Made by a program: the position numbers and the translations under genes. Positions 53,254 through 64,000 of a stretch of DNA of 64,000 nucleotides are shown in pieces. How positions within the stretch are numbered: position 1 is the stretch's first letter; the number at the start of each line of letters is the position of its first letter. This DNA comes from an uncultured Lachnospiraceae bacterium (GTDB lineage Bacteria > Bacillota > Clostridia > Lachnospirales > Lachnospiraceae): contig CANOMQ010000005.1 of NCBI GenBank assembly GCA_947567595.1, positions 62,001 to 126,000 on the forward strand, read 5' to 3'. The notes beneath the pieces are model-generated. The model was given only the letters and a program-made list of their open reading frames with translations. It had not been told where the DNA came from and ran no database searches.

Positions 53254-53943
53254 ATGAAGCATGGAAAGAAATATAATGAATCCGCGAAGTTAGTAGATCG
53301 CGCAAATTTTTATGAGCTTGAAGAAGCTGTTGCACTGGCAAAGAAGACGGCAACCGCAAAGTTTGATGAGACCGTAGAGGTTCACATCAGGACAGGCTGC
53401 GACGGTCGTCACGCAGACCAGCAGATCAGAGGCGCAGTTGTGCTTCCGAACGGAACAGGTAAGACTGTAAGGGTTTTGGTATTTGCAAAGGGCGACAAGG
53501 TAAACGAGGCAGAGGCAGCAGGCGCTGACTATGTTGGCGGCGAGGAGCTGATTCCGAAAATTCAGAATGACGGCTGGCTTGACTTTGATGTTGTTGTAGC
53601 AACGCCTGACATGATGGGTGTTGTCGGACGTCTTGGTAAGATTTTGGGACCGAAAGGCTTAATGCCGAACCCCAAGGCGGGCACTGTAACAATGGACGTT
53701 ACAAAGGCAATTAACGACATCAAGGCTGGTAAGATTGAGTACAGACTTGATAAGACAAACATCGTTCACTGCCCGATTGGAAAGGCGTCTTTTACAGAGG
53801 AGCAGCTTTTGCAGAATGTCAACGCGCTTTTGGACGCGATTGTAAAGGCAAGACCGTCCGCATTGAAGGGACAGTATCTCAAGAGCATTACATTGACATC
53901 TACAATGGGACCGGGTGTAAAGGTTAGTGTTGCAAAGTTCTAA
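53254..53943 (+). CDS. rplA: 50S ribosomal protein L1
   Basis: 229 aa, full length. [40 protein letters not shown] and [20 protein letters not shown] are standard L1 stretches; it ends with the [12 protein letters not shown] strand. L1 binds the L1 stalk of 23S rRNA and represses its own mRNA in many bacteria. A GAAAGGAG site precedes the ATG, and a terminator follows the gene. Confidence 0.97.
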   Translation: MKHGKKYNESAKLVDRANFYELEEAVALAKKTATAKFDETVEVHIRTGCDGRHADQQIRGAVVLPNGTGKTVRVLVFAKGDKVNEAEAAGADYVGGEELIPKIQNDGWLDFDVVVATPDMMGVVGRLGKILGPKGLMPNPKAGTVTMDVTKAINDIKAGKIEYRLDKTNIVHCPIGKASFTEEQLLQNVNALLDAIVKARPSALKGQYLKSITLTSTMGPGVKVSVAKF

Positions 53944-53974
53944 TCATAACAATAAGAGATATGGATACATTCAG

Positions 53975-54001
53975 AATGCAAGTCGCAAGACTTGCATTTT
54001 G
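53975..54001 (+). terminator. Terminator after rplA
   Basis: AATGCAAGTC and GACTTGCATT form a 10-base perfect stem with a GCAA tetraloop, then Ts. It separates rplKA from the CapA-like gene. Confidence 0.85.
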
Positions 54002-54046
54002 TGTATGCGAAGAGGGAGTTTTATTGATTTTTAAGTAAGAGGGATT

Positions 54047-55297
54047 ATGAGAAAGCAGTTTAAACTTTTTATCACGATATTGTCTGCGGTGCTTGTCGTC
54101 GGCATGTCTTTGATGTTGCTTTATGTGGAGCAGTTAAAGGCGCAGGCGGGAAGCGGGAGCGGCGGTGTGCTTGTGGATTTTCCGTTTCATCTGCCGCAGA
54201 CAGGCTCTGAACCGCAGCCGGACGAGCCGGAGAATGCCGCGGGTGGGGAGCTGGCAGAGGGCGGTGTGCTTGAGGAGAGTCTTGCGCTTTATGAGGAGGC
54301 GGTTTCCTTGGGGCAGAAGGCGGTGCTTGTCGAGTGCGCGGATAGCAGTCAGGTGACGTTTGCGTTTGCGGGGGACATTCTCTTTGATGAGGCGTATACC
54401 ATTATGTATCAGTTTGTTGCGCGGGGCAGTAGCGTTGAGGACACATTTCAGGCAGGGCTTTTGGAGCGGATGCGCGGGGCAGATGTGTTTATGCTCAACA
54501 ATGAGTTTCCGTATTCGAACAGGGGGACGCCGACAGAGGGGAAACAGTTTACGTTTCGCGCCAAACCGCAGCATGTGGGGATTTTACAGGAGCTTGGCGT
54601 GGACTTGGTGTCGCTTGCCAACAACCATGCATATGATTACGGCAACGAGGCGCTGCTTGATACCTTTGACACCTTGGAAGCGGTTGACATGCCATATGTG
54701 GGCGCCGGACGGAATTTGGAGGAGGCGCTAAAGCCAGTTTATCTGATTGCGAACGGCATGAAAATCGCGGTGGTGAGCGCGACGCAGATTGAGCGCAATG
54801 CCAATCCCGACACGAAGGAGGCGACTGCGACGAGCGCGGGCGTGCTGCGGTGCCTTGACCCGTCGGCACTTCTGCGGGTGATTGCGGAGGCGAAGGAAAA
54901 CAGTGATTTTGTGATTTTATACATTCACTGGGGGACGGAAAGTCAGGAAGCGATTGACTGGCTGCAGGAGGAGCAGTCGGCGACGTACGCGCGCGCGGGT
55001 GTTGACTTGATTATCGGCGACCACCCGCACTGCCTGCAAAAAATTGACGTGGTGGAGGGCATGCCGGTGGTGTACAGTCTCGGCAATTTTTGGTTCAATT
55101 CCAAGACGCAGGACACGTGTCTTGTGGAGGTGGCGGTCAATCGTGAGGGGATTGCAGGTATGCGGTTTGTCCCATGCAGGGGCGAGGGGTGCCGCACAAG
55201 GCTTCTTGAGGGAGCGGAGGCGGACGGCGTTCTGAATTATATGCGCGGCATTTCCCCCAATGTGCAGATTGACGGTGACGGAGTGGTGACGTGGTAA
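54047..55297 (+). CDS. CapA-family membrane-anchored metallophosphatase-like protein
   Basis: 416 aa. One N-terminal membrane segment (about 7-27) anchors it outside; a Pro/Glu-rich linker follows to about residue 100. The CapA domain has TFAFAGDILFDE, NNEFPYSNRGTP, LANNHAYDYG, ILYIHWGTE and GDHPHCLQK with YSLGNFWFNS. CapA proteins take part in poly-gamma-glutamate or capsule export, but many are of unknown role. GC content and GCG/GGG codons are higher than in the ribosomal genes on either side, and it sits between rplA and rplJ where no gene is normally found, so it was probably inserted. Confidence 0.87.
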   Translation: MRKQFKLFITILSAVLVVGMSLMLLYVEQLKAQAGSGSGGVLVDFPFHLPQTGSEPQPDEPENAAGGELAEGGVLEESLALYEEAVSLGQKAVLVECADSSQVTFAFAGDILFDEAYTIMYQFVARGSSVEDTFQAGLLERMRGADVFMLNNEFPYSNRGTPTEGKQFTFRAKPQHVGILQELGVDLVSLANNHAYDYGNEALLDTFDTLEAVDMPYVGAGRNLEEALKPVYLIANGMKIAVVSATQIERNANPDTKEATATSAGVLRCLDPSALLRVIAEAKENSDFVILYIHWGTESQEAIDWLQEEQSATYARAGVDLIIGDHPHCLQKIDVVEGMPVVYSLGNFWFNSKTQDTCLVEVAVNREGIAGMRFVPCRGEGCRTRLLEGAEADGVLNYMRGISPNVQIDGDGVVTW

Positions 55298-55315
55298 AAA
55301 TTTTTTGCGAAATCA

Positions 55316-55344
55316 TTGACAGTATCAGGCAGATGTGATATGGT
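55316..55344 (+). promoter_or_regulatory. Sigma-A promoter of rplJ-rplL
   Basis: TTGACA at 55316, 17 bases, TATGGT at 55339, about 20 bases after the CapA-like stop codon. Confidence 0.75.
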
Positions 55345-55351
55345 ATTAGAG

Positions 55352-55500
55352 GTTGTAAGACCATGCCGAAGACAGTAGGTGCGAAATGGTACCGCAGATG
55401 GTATCTTTTGCGTAAGTGTATCGCCTACCGAGGAGAAGCGTTTTTATGATAAAATTCTTACCTCTCTTTTTGTGTCGCGGCATAAAACAGAGAGGTTTTT
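55352..55500 (+). promoter_or_regulatory. L10 leader with attenuator-type terminator
   Basis: CCGAAGACAGTAGGTGCG and CGCCTACCGAGG are the conserved arms of the ribosomal protein L10 leader, where the L10-L12 complex binds its own mRNA. ACCTCTC (55460) pairs with GAGAGGT (55490), followed by TTTTT, which would be an attenuator or terminator at the end of the leader. Confidence 0.85.
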
Positions 55501-55572
55501 CATTGATATATCATATTCCTTCTTTCGGCGGGATTTGGGGACAAATCCATAAATCTATAAGGAGGTAAGAAA

Positions 55573-56163
55573 ATGGCAAAGATTGAATTAAAACAGCCTA
55601 TCGTTGACGAGATTGCAGCAGCAGTCAAGGACGCGGCTTCCGTAGTAATCGTAAAGTATAGCGGAATTACGGTTGCACAGGATACCGTTCTTCGTAAGCA
55701 GCTTCGTGAGGCGGGCGTTACCTACAAGGTTTACAAGAACACCTTGATGAGCCGTGCGTTTCAGGGTACGGAATTTGAAGGTCTGGTAGACAGCCTTAAG
55801 GGAACAAACGCGATTGCAGTCAGCAAGGACGACGCGACGGCTCCGGCAAGAATTATCAGCAATTTTGCGAAGACCTGTCCCGCGCTTGAGTTAAGAGCAG
55901 GCGTTGTGGAGGGCATCGTCTATGACGCGGACGGAATGAAGACGATTGCAAGCATTCCTTCAAGGGAAGAGTTGCTTTCAAAGTTCCTCGGAAGCATCAA
56001 GTCGCCGATTACGAACTTCGCACGTGTGCTTAATCAGATTGCGGAGAAGGGCGGTCCGGACGCATGTGAGCCTGCACCCGCGGCAGAGGAAGCGACAGCA
56101 GAGGCTCCGGCAGAAGCAGAAGCTCCCGCAGAGGAAGCAGTTGCAGCAGAGACGGCAGAATAA
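55573..56163 (+). CDS. rplJ: 50S ribosomal protein L10
   Basis: 196 aa. AAVKDAASVVIVKYSGITVA, QLREAGVTYKVYKNTLMSRA and the C-terminal L12-binding helix ELLSKFLGSIKSPITNFARV are typical of L10. The final 30 residues are an Ala/Glu-rich tail, longer than in E. coli. AAGGAGGTAAG precedes ATG 55573. It carries the L7/L12 stalk on the ribosome and regulates its own leader. Confidence 0.97.
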   Translation: MAKIELKQPIVDEIAAAVKDAASVVIVKYSGITVAQDTVLRKQLREAGVTYKVYKNTLMSRAFQGTEFEGLVDSLKGTNAIAVSKDDATAPARIISNFAKTCPALELRAGVVEGIVYDADGMKTIASIPSREELLSKFLGSIKSPITNFARVLNQIAEKGGPDACEPAPAAEEATAEAPAEAEAPAEEAVAAETAE

Positions 56164-56257
56164 TCGGAAACTGCCAAGTGCAGCGTAATACGAGTGAAAT
56201 CGTAGAAACAAATGATGGATAATAAAAAAATGAAAATGATTATGGAGGGAAACAATA

Positions 56258-56632
56258 ATGGCAAAGTTGACAACAGCAGAATTTATTGAAGCGATTAAAG
56301 AGCTTACAGTTTTAGAGTTAAACGACTTAGTAAAGGCTTGTGAGGAAGAGTTTGGCGTATCTGCAGCAGCAGGCGCAGTTGTTATGGCAGCAGGCGGCGC
56401 AGCACCGGCAGAGGAAGAGAAGGACGACTTCGATGTAGAGCTTACAGAGGTAGGTCCGAACAAGGTTAAGGTTATTAAGGTTGTTCGTGAAGTGACAGGT
56501 CTTGGCTTGAAGGAAGCGAAGGACTTAGTTGACAACGCTCCTAAGGTATTAAAGGAAGCAGCAGCAAAGGCAGAGGCTGAGGAGATTAAGACAAAGCTTG
56601 AGGCTGAGGGCGCTAAGGTTACTTTGAAGTAA
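56258..56632 (+). CDS. rplL: 50S ribosomal protein L7/L12
   Basis: 124 aa. The N-terminal dimer part is [20 protein letters not shown], followed by an Ala/Gly-rich hinge ([20 protein letters not shown]) and the C-terminal factor-binding domain [20 protein letters not shown] with [20 protein letters not shown]. Usual length. It is 94 bases after rplJ and is followed by a GC-rich hairpin. Confidence 0.98.
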   Translation: MAKLTTAEFIEAIKELTVLELNDLVKACEEEFGVSAAAGAVVMAAGGAAPAEEEKDDFDVELTEVGPNKVKVIKVVREVTGLGLKEAKDLVDNAPKVLKEAAAKAEAEEIKTKLEAEGAKVTLK

Positions 56633-56666
56633 TTTCATAAGTGATTTACATTTTCTGATACTTTCA

Positions 56667-56692
56667 CAGGGCGGGACGAAATCCCCGCCCTG
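56667..56692 (+). terminator. GC-rich hairpin after rplL
   Basis: CAGGGCGGG pairs with CCCGCCCTG. The T-run after it is weak (AATTGTTT), so it may be a partial terminator or processing site that sets rplJL above rpoBC levels. Confidence 0.65.
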
Positions 56693-56763
56693 AATTGTTT
56701 CTGATTATCAATTTTATTCTTTTTTCTTGGGAAAAGTTCTTTCCAACTTCTGTAAAAATAAGG

Positions 56764-56792
56764 TTGACTTTCCAAATGACTTGTGATAACAT
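56764..56792 (+). promoter_or_regulatory. Possible promoter of rpoB
   Basis: TTGACT at 56764, 17 bases, TAACAT at 56787. About 130 bases of leader precede rpoB. Confidence 0.5.
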
Positions 56793-56920
56793 GTAATGTG
56801 CGCTATTGTGAAAAATTAGCTTATTTATAATGCTTAAAATAACAGGTGTTTCTTAACACCGGACAGCGTATGGCGCATTAAATATAGATCTTGAATGATG
56901 AAGAACGGGGTGAAAATGTC

Positions 56921-59900
56921 ATGGAAAAGAACAGAATACGTCCAGTTGTCTCCGGAAAGACGATGCGTATGAGCTACCAAAGACAAGAAGAGGTTTTGCA
57001 AATGCCGGATTTGATCGAGGTGCAGAAGGATTCCTACAAATGGTTCCTCGAAGAAGGCTTCCGAGAAGCTTTGGCAGACATCTCGCCGATTACGGATTAC
57101 AGCGGACGCTTAAGTCTGGAATTTGTTGACTATGTTCTCGCAGAGGACGAAATCAAGCACACGATTGAGGAGTGCAAGGAACGTGATTTAACGTACGAAG
57201 CCCCTGTGAAAATCAAGGTTCGCCTTCACAATAAGGAGAAGGAAGAAATCAGCGAGCATGAGATTTTTATGGGTAATTTTCCATTGATGACAGAGACAGG
57301 TACGTTTGTCATTAATGGCGCGGAGCGTGTTATCGTCAGTCAGCTTGTTCGTTCACCGGGCATTTATTATGGCATTGCACATGATAAAATCGGTAAGCGC
57401 CTGTTTTCATGTACGGTTATCCCCAACAGAGGAGCATGGCTGGAGTATGAGACGGACTCCAATGATGTTTTCTATGTCCGTGTAGATAGAACAAGAAAGG
57501 TGCCAATTACGGTGTTTGTCCGTGCGCTTGGTGTTGGTACGAATGAGGAGATTTTGGAGCTGTTCGGCGATGAGCCCAAAATTCACGCCAGCTTTACAAA
57601 GGATACGGCGGAGAATTATCAGGAGGGCTTGAAGGAGCTTTACAGCAAGATTCGTCCGGGTGAGCCGTTCAGCTTGGACAGTGCAGAAAACCTTGTGACA
57701 GCGATGTTCTTTGACCCGAGAAGATATGACCTTGCGAAGGTTGGTCGTTATAAATTTAACAAAAAGCTTGCGCTGAAAAACAGGATTAAAAATCAGATAC
57801 TGGCGGAGGACGTTGTTGACCCGTTCAGCGGTGAGGTTCTTGGCGCAAAGGGCGAAAAAGTTACGATGGAAATGGCGGAGGCAATTCAGAATGCCGCAGT
57901 TCCCTTTGTCTGGATACAGACGGAGGAGCGGCTTGTGAAGGTGCTCTCCAATATGATGGTGGATATTACGAACTTTGTTGACTGTGAGCCGAGAAGTCTT
58001 GGTATCACGGAGCAGGTTTATTTTCCTGTGCTTCGCCAAATCCTTGAGGAGTATTCCGAAAATCCGGAGGAGCTGGCGGACGCGATTACGAGAAATGTGC
58101 ATGAATTAATTCCAAAGCACATCACAAAGGAAGATATTTTGGCGTCAATCAATTACAATATGCACCTTGAGTATGGCTTGGGCAACAGTGATGATATTGA
58201 CCATTTGGGCAACAGGCGAATCAGGGCGGTCGGCGAGCTGTTACAGAACCAGTACCGTATTGGTTTGTCAAGAATGGAGCGTGTGGTTCGCGAGCGAATG
58301 ACGACACACGACTCTGATGATGTGTCGCCTCAGGCTTTGATTAACATAAAACCTGTACAGGCTGCTATTAAAGAGTTCTTTGGCTCTTCACAGTTATCAC
58401 AGTTTATGGATCAGAATAATCCACTCGGTGAGCTGACGCATAAGCGCCGTCTGTCGGCATTAGGTCCCGGCGGTCTGTCGCGTGACCGTGCCGGATTTGA
58501 GGTGCGTGACGTGCACTATTCCCACTACGGAAGAATGTGCCCGATTGAGACGCCGGAAGGTCCGAATATCGGTTTGATTAACTCCCTTGCGTCGTATGCA
58601 AGGATTAATGAATATGGTTTTATTGAAGCACCTTATCGAAAGATTGACCGAAGCGATCCGAAAAATCCGCGTGTCACGAACGAGGTTGTGTACATGACGG
58701 CGGACGAGGAGGATAATTACCACGTGGCACAGGCGAACGAGCAGCTTGATGAGAACGGATATTTTGTGCGTAATTCCGTGTCAGGTCGTTATCTTGACGA
58801 GACGCAGGAGTACCCGAAGGCAATGTTTGAGTACATGGACGTGTCTCCGAAGATGGTGTTCTCGGTGGCTACGGCGCTCATTCCGTTCTTGCAGAATGAC
58901 GACGCAAACCGTGCGTTGATGGGCTCGAACATGCAGCGTCAGGCGGTGCCTTTGCTGTTTACGGAAGCGCCTGTTGTCGGTACGGGTATGGAAGTCAAGA
59001 CGGCGGTGGATTCGGGCGTGTGCGTTGTTGCGAAGAAGGCAGGAACGATTACGTATGTCGATTCCAAGGTGATTAAAATTGCCTATGACGATGGTGAGAA
59101 GGCGGCGTTTAAGCTGCATAAGTTTGAGCGAAGCAACCAGTCAAACTGCTATAATCAGAAGCCTATTGTGTTTAAGGGCGATCATGTGGCGGCAGGTCAG
59201 GTCATTGCGGACGGCGCTTCGACAAGCGGCGGTGAGCTTGGACTTGGCAAAAATCCGTTGATTGGATTTATGACATGGGAAGGCTATAACTATGAGGACG
59301 CCGTACTCTTGAGTGAACGGCTTGTGATGGAGGACGTGTATACCTCTATCCATATTGAAGAATATGAGACGGATGCACGTGACACGAAGCTTGGCCCTGA
59401 GGAGATTACGAGGGATGTGCCGGGTGTCGGTGACGATGCGTTGAAGGATTTGGATGACAGGGGAATTATCCGTGTGGGCGCGGAGGTGCGCGCAGGTGAT
59501 ATTCTTGTCGGCAAGGTTACACCTAAGGGTGAGACGGAGCTTACGGCGGAGGAGCGTCTACTGCGTGCCATCTTTGGTGAGAAGGCAAGAGAGGTGCGTG
59601 ATACGTCGCTTAAGGTGCCGCATGGTGAGTATGGCGTTGTCGTGGACGCGAAGGTGTTCTCGAGGGCGGCGGGTGACACGGAGCTTGCGCCCGGTGTCAA
59701 CCAGTCGGTGCGTATCTACATTGCGCAGAAGAGGAAGATTTCCGTTGGTGATAAGATGGCGGGACGTCACGGTAACAAGGGTGTTGTTTCGCGTGTGCTT
59801 CCGGTTGAGGATATGCCGTATCTGCCAAACGGACGGCCGCTTGACATTGTGTTAAATCCGCTTGGTGTGCCTTCGCGTATGAACATCGGGCAGGTGCTTG

Positions 59901-60793
59901 AAATCCACCTTTCGCTTGCGGCAAAGGCTCTTGGCTTTAATGTGGCGACACCCGTGTTTGACGGTGCAAACGAGGCGGATATCATGGATACGCTGGAACT
60001 TGCGAATGATTATGTAAACTTGGAATGGGAAGAATTTGAGGCAAAGCACAAGGCTGAGCTTTTGCCGGAGGTTTTGGAATATTTATCGGAGAACAGAGAG
60101 CACAGGAAGTATTGGAAGGGCGTGCCGATTTCAAGGGACGGCAAAGTCAGGCTTCGTGACGGAAGGACAGGCGAGTATTTCGATAGTCCGGTTACTATCG
60201 GACACATGCATTATTTGAAGCTCCACCACCTTGTAGATGATAAAATCCATGCGCGTTCTACCGGACCGTACGGAATGGTTACGCAGCAGCCGCTTGGCGG
60301 TAAGGCACAGTTTGGCGGACAGCGTTTCGGCGAGATGGAGGTTTGGGCGCTTGAGGCGTACGGCGCTTCCCACACGCTTCAGGAAATTCTGACTGTGAAA
60401 TCCGATGATGTTGTCGGACGTGTAAAGACATACGAGGCGATTATCAAGGGCGAGAATATCCCGGAGCCGGGTATTCCCGAGTCGTTCAAGGTATTGCTTA
60501 AGGAATTGCAGTCACTTGGTCTTGACGTGAAGGTTTACGACGAGAACCGCAACGAGGTTGAGCTCAAGGAGTCTGTTGATTACACCGAGTCCGATTTCCG
60601 TGTGGAGATGGAGGGCGACAATAAGTATGACAACAGGGAAAGCCTTGAGGGATACCAGCAGAAGGAATTTGACGTGGAAAGCGGCGATTTGATTGACGCT
60701 GAGGACGACGATGATTTTGCCGATGATGATGAAGATTATTCAGATGACGAGTTTGACGGTGACGGCGACTTTGATGATGATTTTGATGAATAA
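56921..60793 (+). CDS. rpoB: DNA-directed RNA polymerase subunit beta
   Basis: 1290 aa from ATG 56921, chosen because GGGGTG lies 8 bases upstream; an in-frame TTG at 56891 would add ten residues. Landmarks include [20 protein letters not shown], the rifampicin region [20 protein letters not shown] with [20 protein letters not shown], then [20 protein letters not shown] and [20 protein letters not shown]. The last 40 residues form a strongly acidic Asp/Glu tail not present in E. coli RpoB. No frameshift occurs over 3.9 kb, which argues that base quality in the window is good. Confidence 0.98.
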   Translation: MEKNRIRPVVSGKTMRMSYQRQEEVLQMPDLIEVQKDSYKWFLEEGFREALADISPITDYSGRLSLEFVDYVLAEDEIKHTIEECKERDLTYEAPVKIKVRLHNKEKEEISEHEIFMGNFPLMTETGTFVINGAERVIVSQLVRSPGIYYGIAHDKIGKRLFSCTVIPNRGAWLEYETDSNDVFYVRVDRTRKVPITVFVRALGVGTNEEILELFGDEPKIHASFTKDTAENYQEGLKELYSKIRPGEPFSLDSAENLVTAMFFDPRRYDLAKVGRYKFNKKLALKNRIKNQILAEDVVDPFSGEVLGAKGEKVTMEMAEAIQNAAVPFVWIQTEERLVKVLSNMMVDITNFVDCEPRSLGITEQVYFPVLRQILEEYSENPEELADAITRNVHELIPKHITKEDILASINYNMHLEYGLGNSDDIDHLGNRRIRAVGELLQNQYRIGLSRMERVVRERMTTHDSDDVSPQALINIKPVQAAIKEFFGSSQLSQFMDQNNPLGELTHKRRLSALGPGGLSRDRAGFEVRDVHYSHYGRMCPIETPEGPNIGLINSLASYARINEYGFIEAPYRKIDRSDPKNPRVTNEVVYMTADEEDNYHVAQANEQLDENGYFVRNSVSGRYLDETQEYPKAMFEYMDVSPKMVFSVATALIPFLQNDDANRALMGSNMQRQAVPLLFTEAPVVGTGMEVKTAVDSGVCVVAKKAGTITYVDSKVIKIAYDDGEKAAFKLHKFERSNQSNCYNQKPIVFKGDHVAAGQVIADGASTSGGELGLGKNPLIGFMTWEGYNYEDAVLLSERLVMEDVYTSIHIEEYETDARDTKLGPEEITRDVPGVGDDALKDLDDRGIIRVGAEVRAGDILVGKVTPKGETELTAEERLLRAIFGEKAREVRDTSLKVPHGEYGVVVDAKVFSRAAGDTELAPGVNQSVRIYIAQKRKISVGDKMAGRHGNKGVVSRVLPVEDMPYLPNGRPLDIVLNPLGVPSRMNIGQVLEIHLSLAAKALGFNVATPVFDGANEADIMDTLELANDYVNLEWEEFEAKHKAELLPEVLEYLSENREHRKYWKGVPISRDGKVRLRDGRTGEYFDSPVTIGHMHYLKLHHLVDDKIHARSTGPYGMVTQQPLGGKAQFGGQRFGEMEVWALEAYGASHTLQEILTVKSDDVVGRVKTYEAIIKGENIPEPGIPESFKVLLKELQSLGLDVKVYDENRNEVELKESVDYTESDFRVEMEGDNKYDNRESLEGYQQKEFDVESGDLIDAEDDDDFADDDEDYSDDEFDGDGDFDDDFDE

Positions 60794-60837
60794 GGAATAA
60801 TGAGCAATCAATCGAATTATTTGGAAGGAGTGCCAAA

Positions 60838-63800
60838 ATGTCTGAAATAAAAAATGAACAGAGTCAGTCTATTTCATTTGATGCCATAAAAATAGGTCTT
60901 GCCTCTCCCGAGAAAATCAGGGAGTGGTCAAAGGGCGAGGTGACAAAGCCCGAGACAATCAATTACAGAACCTTGAAGCCGGAGCGCGATGGTCTGTATT
61001 GTGAGAAAATCTTTGGCCCGAGCAAGGACTGGGAGTGTCACTGCGGTAAGTACAAGAAAATCCGTTACAAGGGTGTTATCTGTGACCGCTGCGGCGTTGA
61101 GGTTACCAAGTCAAGCGTGCGCAGGGAGCGTATGGGACATATTGAGCTTGCGGCTCCGGTGTCACACATTTGGTATTTTAAAGGGATTCCCAGCCGCATG
61201 GGGTTAATCCTTGACCTGACGCCGAGAGTGCTTGAGAAGGTTTTGTATTTTGCGTCGTATATCGTGCTTGACCCGTTATCGACGGATTTGGAATATAAAC
61301 AGGTGTTATCCGAGAAGGAATATCAGGATAATGTGGAGAAGTATGGCAGGAATACGTTCCGTGTAGGCATGGGTGCGGAGGCGATTAAGGAGCTTTTGTG
61401 CGCGATTGACCTTGAGAAGGAGTGTGAGGAGCTTTCCGCGGAGCTTCGAAATGACAACACAAAGGGGCAGAAGCGTGCGAAAATCGTAAAGCGTCTTGAG
61501 GTTGTGGAGTCGTTCCGTGCGTCGGGCAACAGACCGGAGTGGATGATTATGGACACCATTCCCGTGCTTCCGCCTGATTTGCGTCCGATGGTACAGTTGG
61601 ACGGCGGTCGTTTTGCAACGTCGGATTTAAATGATTTATATAGAAGGATTATCAACCGCAACAATCGTTTGAAGAGGCTTTTGGAGCTTGGCGCCCCCGA
61701 TATTATCGTGCGCAACGAAAAGAGAATGCTTCAGGAGGCGGTTGACGCGCTGATTGACAACGGCAGACGCGGGCGTCCGGTTACAGGACCGGGCAACCGG
61801 GCGTTGAAGTCGCTTTCGGATATGCTGAAAGGAAAATCAGGACGTTTCCGTCAGAACCTGCTTGGTAAGCGTGTTGACTATTCGGGACGTTCCGTTATTG
61901 TCGTGGGACCGGAGTTAAAGATTTATCAGTGTGGTCTGCCAAAGGAGATGGCGATTGAGCTGTTTAAGCCGTTCGTTATGAAGGAGCTTGTTTCAAGGCA
62001 GATTTCGCAGAACATCAAACATGCAAAGAAGCTTGTGGAGAAGCTCGATCAGGCGGTTTGGGACGTGCTTGAGGACGTGATTAAGGAGCACCCTGTAATG
62101 TTAAATCGTGCACCGACACTTCACAGACTTGGTATTCAGGCGTTTGAGCCTATTCTTGTCGAGGGTAAGGCGATTAAGCTCCACCCGCTTGTTTGTACGG
62201 CATTTAATGCCGATTTCGACGGGGATCAGATGGCGGTACATCTTCCGCTTTCCGTGGAGGCGCAGGCGGAGTGCAGATTTTTGCTGCTCTCACCAAACAA
62301 CCTGTTAAAGCCGTCGGACGGTGGTCCGGTTGCCGTTCCGTCACAGGATATGGTGCTTGGGATTTATTATCTGACGCAGGAGCGCCCGGGCGCAGTGGGT
62401 GAAGGAAAATATTTTAAGAATGTAAATGAGGCAATTCTTGCTTATGAGAATGGCGCATGTACGCTTCATTCAAGGATTAAGGTAAGGGTAACAAAGACTT
62501 TGGAGAACGGCGAAGTGATTTCGGCGAATGTGGAGTCAACGCTTGGACGTTTTATCTTTAATGAAATTCTTCCGCAGGATTTGGAATTTGTAGAGCGCAA
62601 TACGCCGGAGGACGATTTGCTGCTTGAGGTGGATTTCCATGTAGGAAAGAAGCAGTTGAAGCAGATTTTGGAGAAGGTTATCAATATCCACGGCGCGACA
62701 AAGACCGCGGAGGTGCTTGACAGCATTAAGGCAATGGGCTACAAGTATTCGACAAGGGCGGCGATGACCGTTTCCATTTCGGATATGACAGTGCCTGCTG
62801 AAAAGGCGGAAATGCTTGAGGAGGCGCAGAAGACGGTTGACCGCATTACGCTCAATTTCCGTCGTGGTCTGATGACGGACGAGGAGCGTTATAAGGCGGT
62901 TGTCGAGACGTGGAAGGAAACCGATGATAAGCTGACGGATAAGCTGATTAACGGTCTTGACAAATATAATAATATTTTCATGATGGCAGACTCCGGCGCC
63001 CGTGGTTCCAACCAGCAGATTAAGCAGCTTGCGGGTATGCGTGGACTGATGGCGGATACGACGGGACGTACGATTGAGCTCCCGATTAAGTCAAACTTCC
63101 GTGAGGGACTTGACGTTTTGGAGTATTTCATGTCGGCGCACGGCGCTAGAAAGGGTATGTCGGATACGGCGCTTCGTACGGCGGACTCCGGTTATCTGAC
63201 GCGCCGAATGGTTGATGTGTGTCAGGAGCTGATTATCCGTGAGGTGGATTGCTGCGAGGGCAAGGATTACATTCCGGGTATGGAGGTTGCCGCGTTTATG
63301 GACGGCAGAGAGACCATCGAGGGATTAAAGGACAGAATTACAGGAAGATATTCCTGTGAAGATATTATGGACAGGGACGGCAATGTCATTGTAAAGAAGA
63401 ACCATATGATTACGCCAAGCCGTGCTTCCAAGATTATGAGCAAGGGCGTGAATGAGAAGGGTGAGCCGATTGAGAAGGTGAAAATCCGAAATATTCTTTG
63501 CTGTAAGTCGCGTATCGGTATCTGCTCAAAGTGCTATGGCGCAAACATGGCGACGGGTGAGCCTGTTCAGATTGGTGAGGCAGTCGGTATCATTGCAGCG
63601 CAGTCGATTGGTGAGCCGGGTACTCAGCTTACGATGAGAACTTTCCACAGCGGCGGCGTTGCCGGTGATGACATTACACAGGGTCTTCCGCGTGTAGAGG
63701 AGCTTTTTGAGGCGAGAAAGCCGAAGGGACTTGCGATTATCGCGGAAATTGGCGGTACGGCGACGATTAAGGATACAAAGAAGAAGCGTGAGATTATTGT

Positions 63801-64000
63801 TTCTGACGGTATCAATGAGAAGACGTACTTAATTCCATACGGTTCGCGTATCAAGATTACGGACGGCGCGGAGATTGAGGCGGGCGACGAGCTGACAGAG
63901 GGTAGCGTTAATCCGCATGACTTGCTTGAAATTAAGAAGATTGACGCGGTTCAGAATTACCTGCTGCGTGAGGTTCAGAGGGTTTACCGTTTACAGGGCG
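60838..64000 (+). CDS. rpoC: DNA-directed RNA polymerase subunit beta-prime (partial)
   Basis: Starts at ATG 60838 after GGAAGGAG and runs past the end of the window; 1054 codons of about 1200 are seen. The N-terminus has [20 protein letters not shown] and the zinc site [20 protein letters not shown]. The catalytic NADFDGDQM, whose aspartates hold the active-site magnesium, is at about 62208-62233, and [20 protein letters not shown] marks the trigger-loop region. 44 bases separate it from rpoB, with which it is co-transcribed. Confidence 0.98.
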   Translation, partial: MSEIKNEQSQSISFDAIKIGLASPEKIREWSKGEVTKPETINYRTLKPERDGLYCEKIFGPSKDWECHCGKYKKIRYKGVICDRCGVEVTKSSVRRERMGHIELAAPVSHIWYFKGIPSRMGLILDLTPRVLEKVLYFASYIVLDPLSTDLEYKQVLSEKEYQDNVEKYGRNTFRVGMGAEAIKELLCAIDLEKECEELSAELRNDNTKGQKRAKIVKRLEVVESFRASGNRPEWMIMDTIPVLPPDLRPMVQLDGGRFATSDLNDLYRRIINRNNRLKRLLELGAPDIIVRNEKRMLQEAVDALIDNGRRGRPVTGPGNRALKSLSDMLKGKSGRFRQNLLGKRVDYSGRSVIVVGPELKIYQCGLPKEMAIELFKPFVMKELVSRQISQNIKHAKKLVEKLDQAVWDVLEDVIKEHPVMLNRAPTLHRLGIQAFEPILVEGKAIKLHPLVCTAFNADFDGDQMAVHLPLSVEAQAECRFLLLSPNNLLKPSDGGPVAVPSQDMVLGIYYLTQERPGAVGEGKYFKNVNEAILAYENGACTLHSRIKVRVTKTLENGEVISANVESTLGRFIFNEILPQDLEFVERNTPEDDLLLEVDFHVGKKQLKQILEKVINIHGATKTAEVLDSIKAMGYKYSTRAAMTVSISDMTVPAEKAEMLEEAQKTVDRITLNFRRGLMTDEERYKAVVETWKETDDKLTDKLINGLDKYNNIFMMADSGARGSNQQIKQLAGMRGLMADTTGRTIELPIKSNFREGLDVLEYFMSAHGARKGMSDTALRTADSGYLTRRMVDVCQELIIREVDCCEGKDYIPGMEVAAFMDGRETIEGLKDRITGRYSCEDIMDRDGNVIVKKNHMITPSRASKIMSKGVNEKGEPIEKVKIRNILCCKSRIGICSKCYGANMATGEPVQIGEAVGIIAAQSIGEPGTQLTMRTFHSGGVAGDDITQGLPRVEELFEARKPKGLAIIAEIGGTATIKDTKKKREIIVSDGINEKTYLIPYGSRIKITDGAEIEAGDELTEGSVNPHDLLEIKKIDAVQNYLLREVQRVYRLQG

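Noticed and set aside
56891-56920. Ten extra residues at the start of RpoB from TTG 56891
   Set aside because: ATG 56921 has a better-placed GGGGTG site and gives the conserved start.
57407-58102. 231-codon open frame on the minus strand
   Set aside because: Antisense shadow of rpoB with no recognisable domain.
1-64000. CRISPR arrays, tRNA or rRNA genes
   Set aside because: Intergenic gaps were read for regular short repeats and for tRNA T-loop and acceptor patterns; none were found.

Overview
The window reads as one continuous chromosomal piece from a motile, low-GC Firmicute, most likely Clostridia, family Lachnospiraceae. The reasons are the multi-flagellin array with linked glycosyltransferases, sigma-28 (sigma-D type) promoters of the form TAAA-N15/16-CCGATA, a fliW-csrA pair, strong AGGAGG ribosome binding sites, and the rpmG-secE-nusG-rplKA-rplJL-rpoBC order. 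The genus cannot be fixed from sequence alone.

Layout: (1) 26-11192 is a surface-glycan operon on the plus strand: three GT2 enzymes, one GT4, one GT32-like transferase, a sulfatase/phosphotransferase-like protein, a methyltransferase, an SDR epimerase and two IspD-like cytidylyltransferases. Most carry an extra Rossmann-like module. It ends at a terminator shared with a convergent operon. (2) 11259-19738 holds a solute-binding lipoprotein paired with a membrane GGDEF-EAL protein (minus strand), then a secreted TIM-barrel-like protein, a TetR regulator and a homocysteine methyltransferase/MTHFR fusion. (3) 19742-30859 is the late flagellar operon: flgM, flgN, two flgK, flgL, fliW, csrA, flaG, fliD, fliS, a FliT-like gene, and a 104-residue protein whose two ends look like the two ends of flagellin. 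(4) 30974-50985 is a flagellin island: six flagellin loci, four TPR/GT2-type or other GT2 transferases, one fucosyltransferase-like GT11, a FliD-like paralogue, a small helical flagellar protein, and an AAA ATPase in opposite orientation. Only two of the six flagellin genes are intact. One has lost the core of what looks like a flagellinolysin (metallopeptidase) domain, one has a single-base frameshift, one has a single in-frame TAA, and one is a shrunken relic. (5) 51275-64000 is the housekeeping cluster rpmG-secE-nusG, rplK-rplA, a CapA-like gene inserted between rplA and rplJ, the L10 leader, rplJ-rplL, rpoB and the start of rpoC, which runs off the window.

How it fits together: FlgM and sigma-28 would time late flagellar expression; FliW and CsrA would gate flagellin translation; FlgN, FliS and the FliT-like protein would act as export chaperones; the sigma-28-driven transferases would decorate flagellin. 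Two flagellin leaders show a hairpin with GGA in its loop about 23-24 nt upstream of a second GGA inside an ACA(A/G)GGAGGT ribosome binding site, which is the layout expected for CsrA control. The most novel candidates are the mini-flagellin-like protein next to the chaperones, with a palindrome over its promoter -35, and the decay pattern in the flagellin array.
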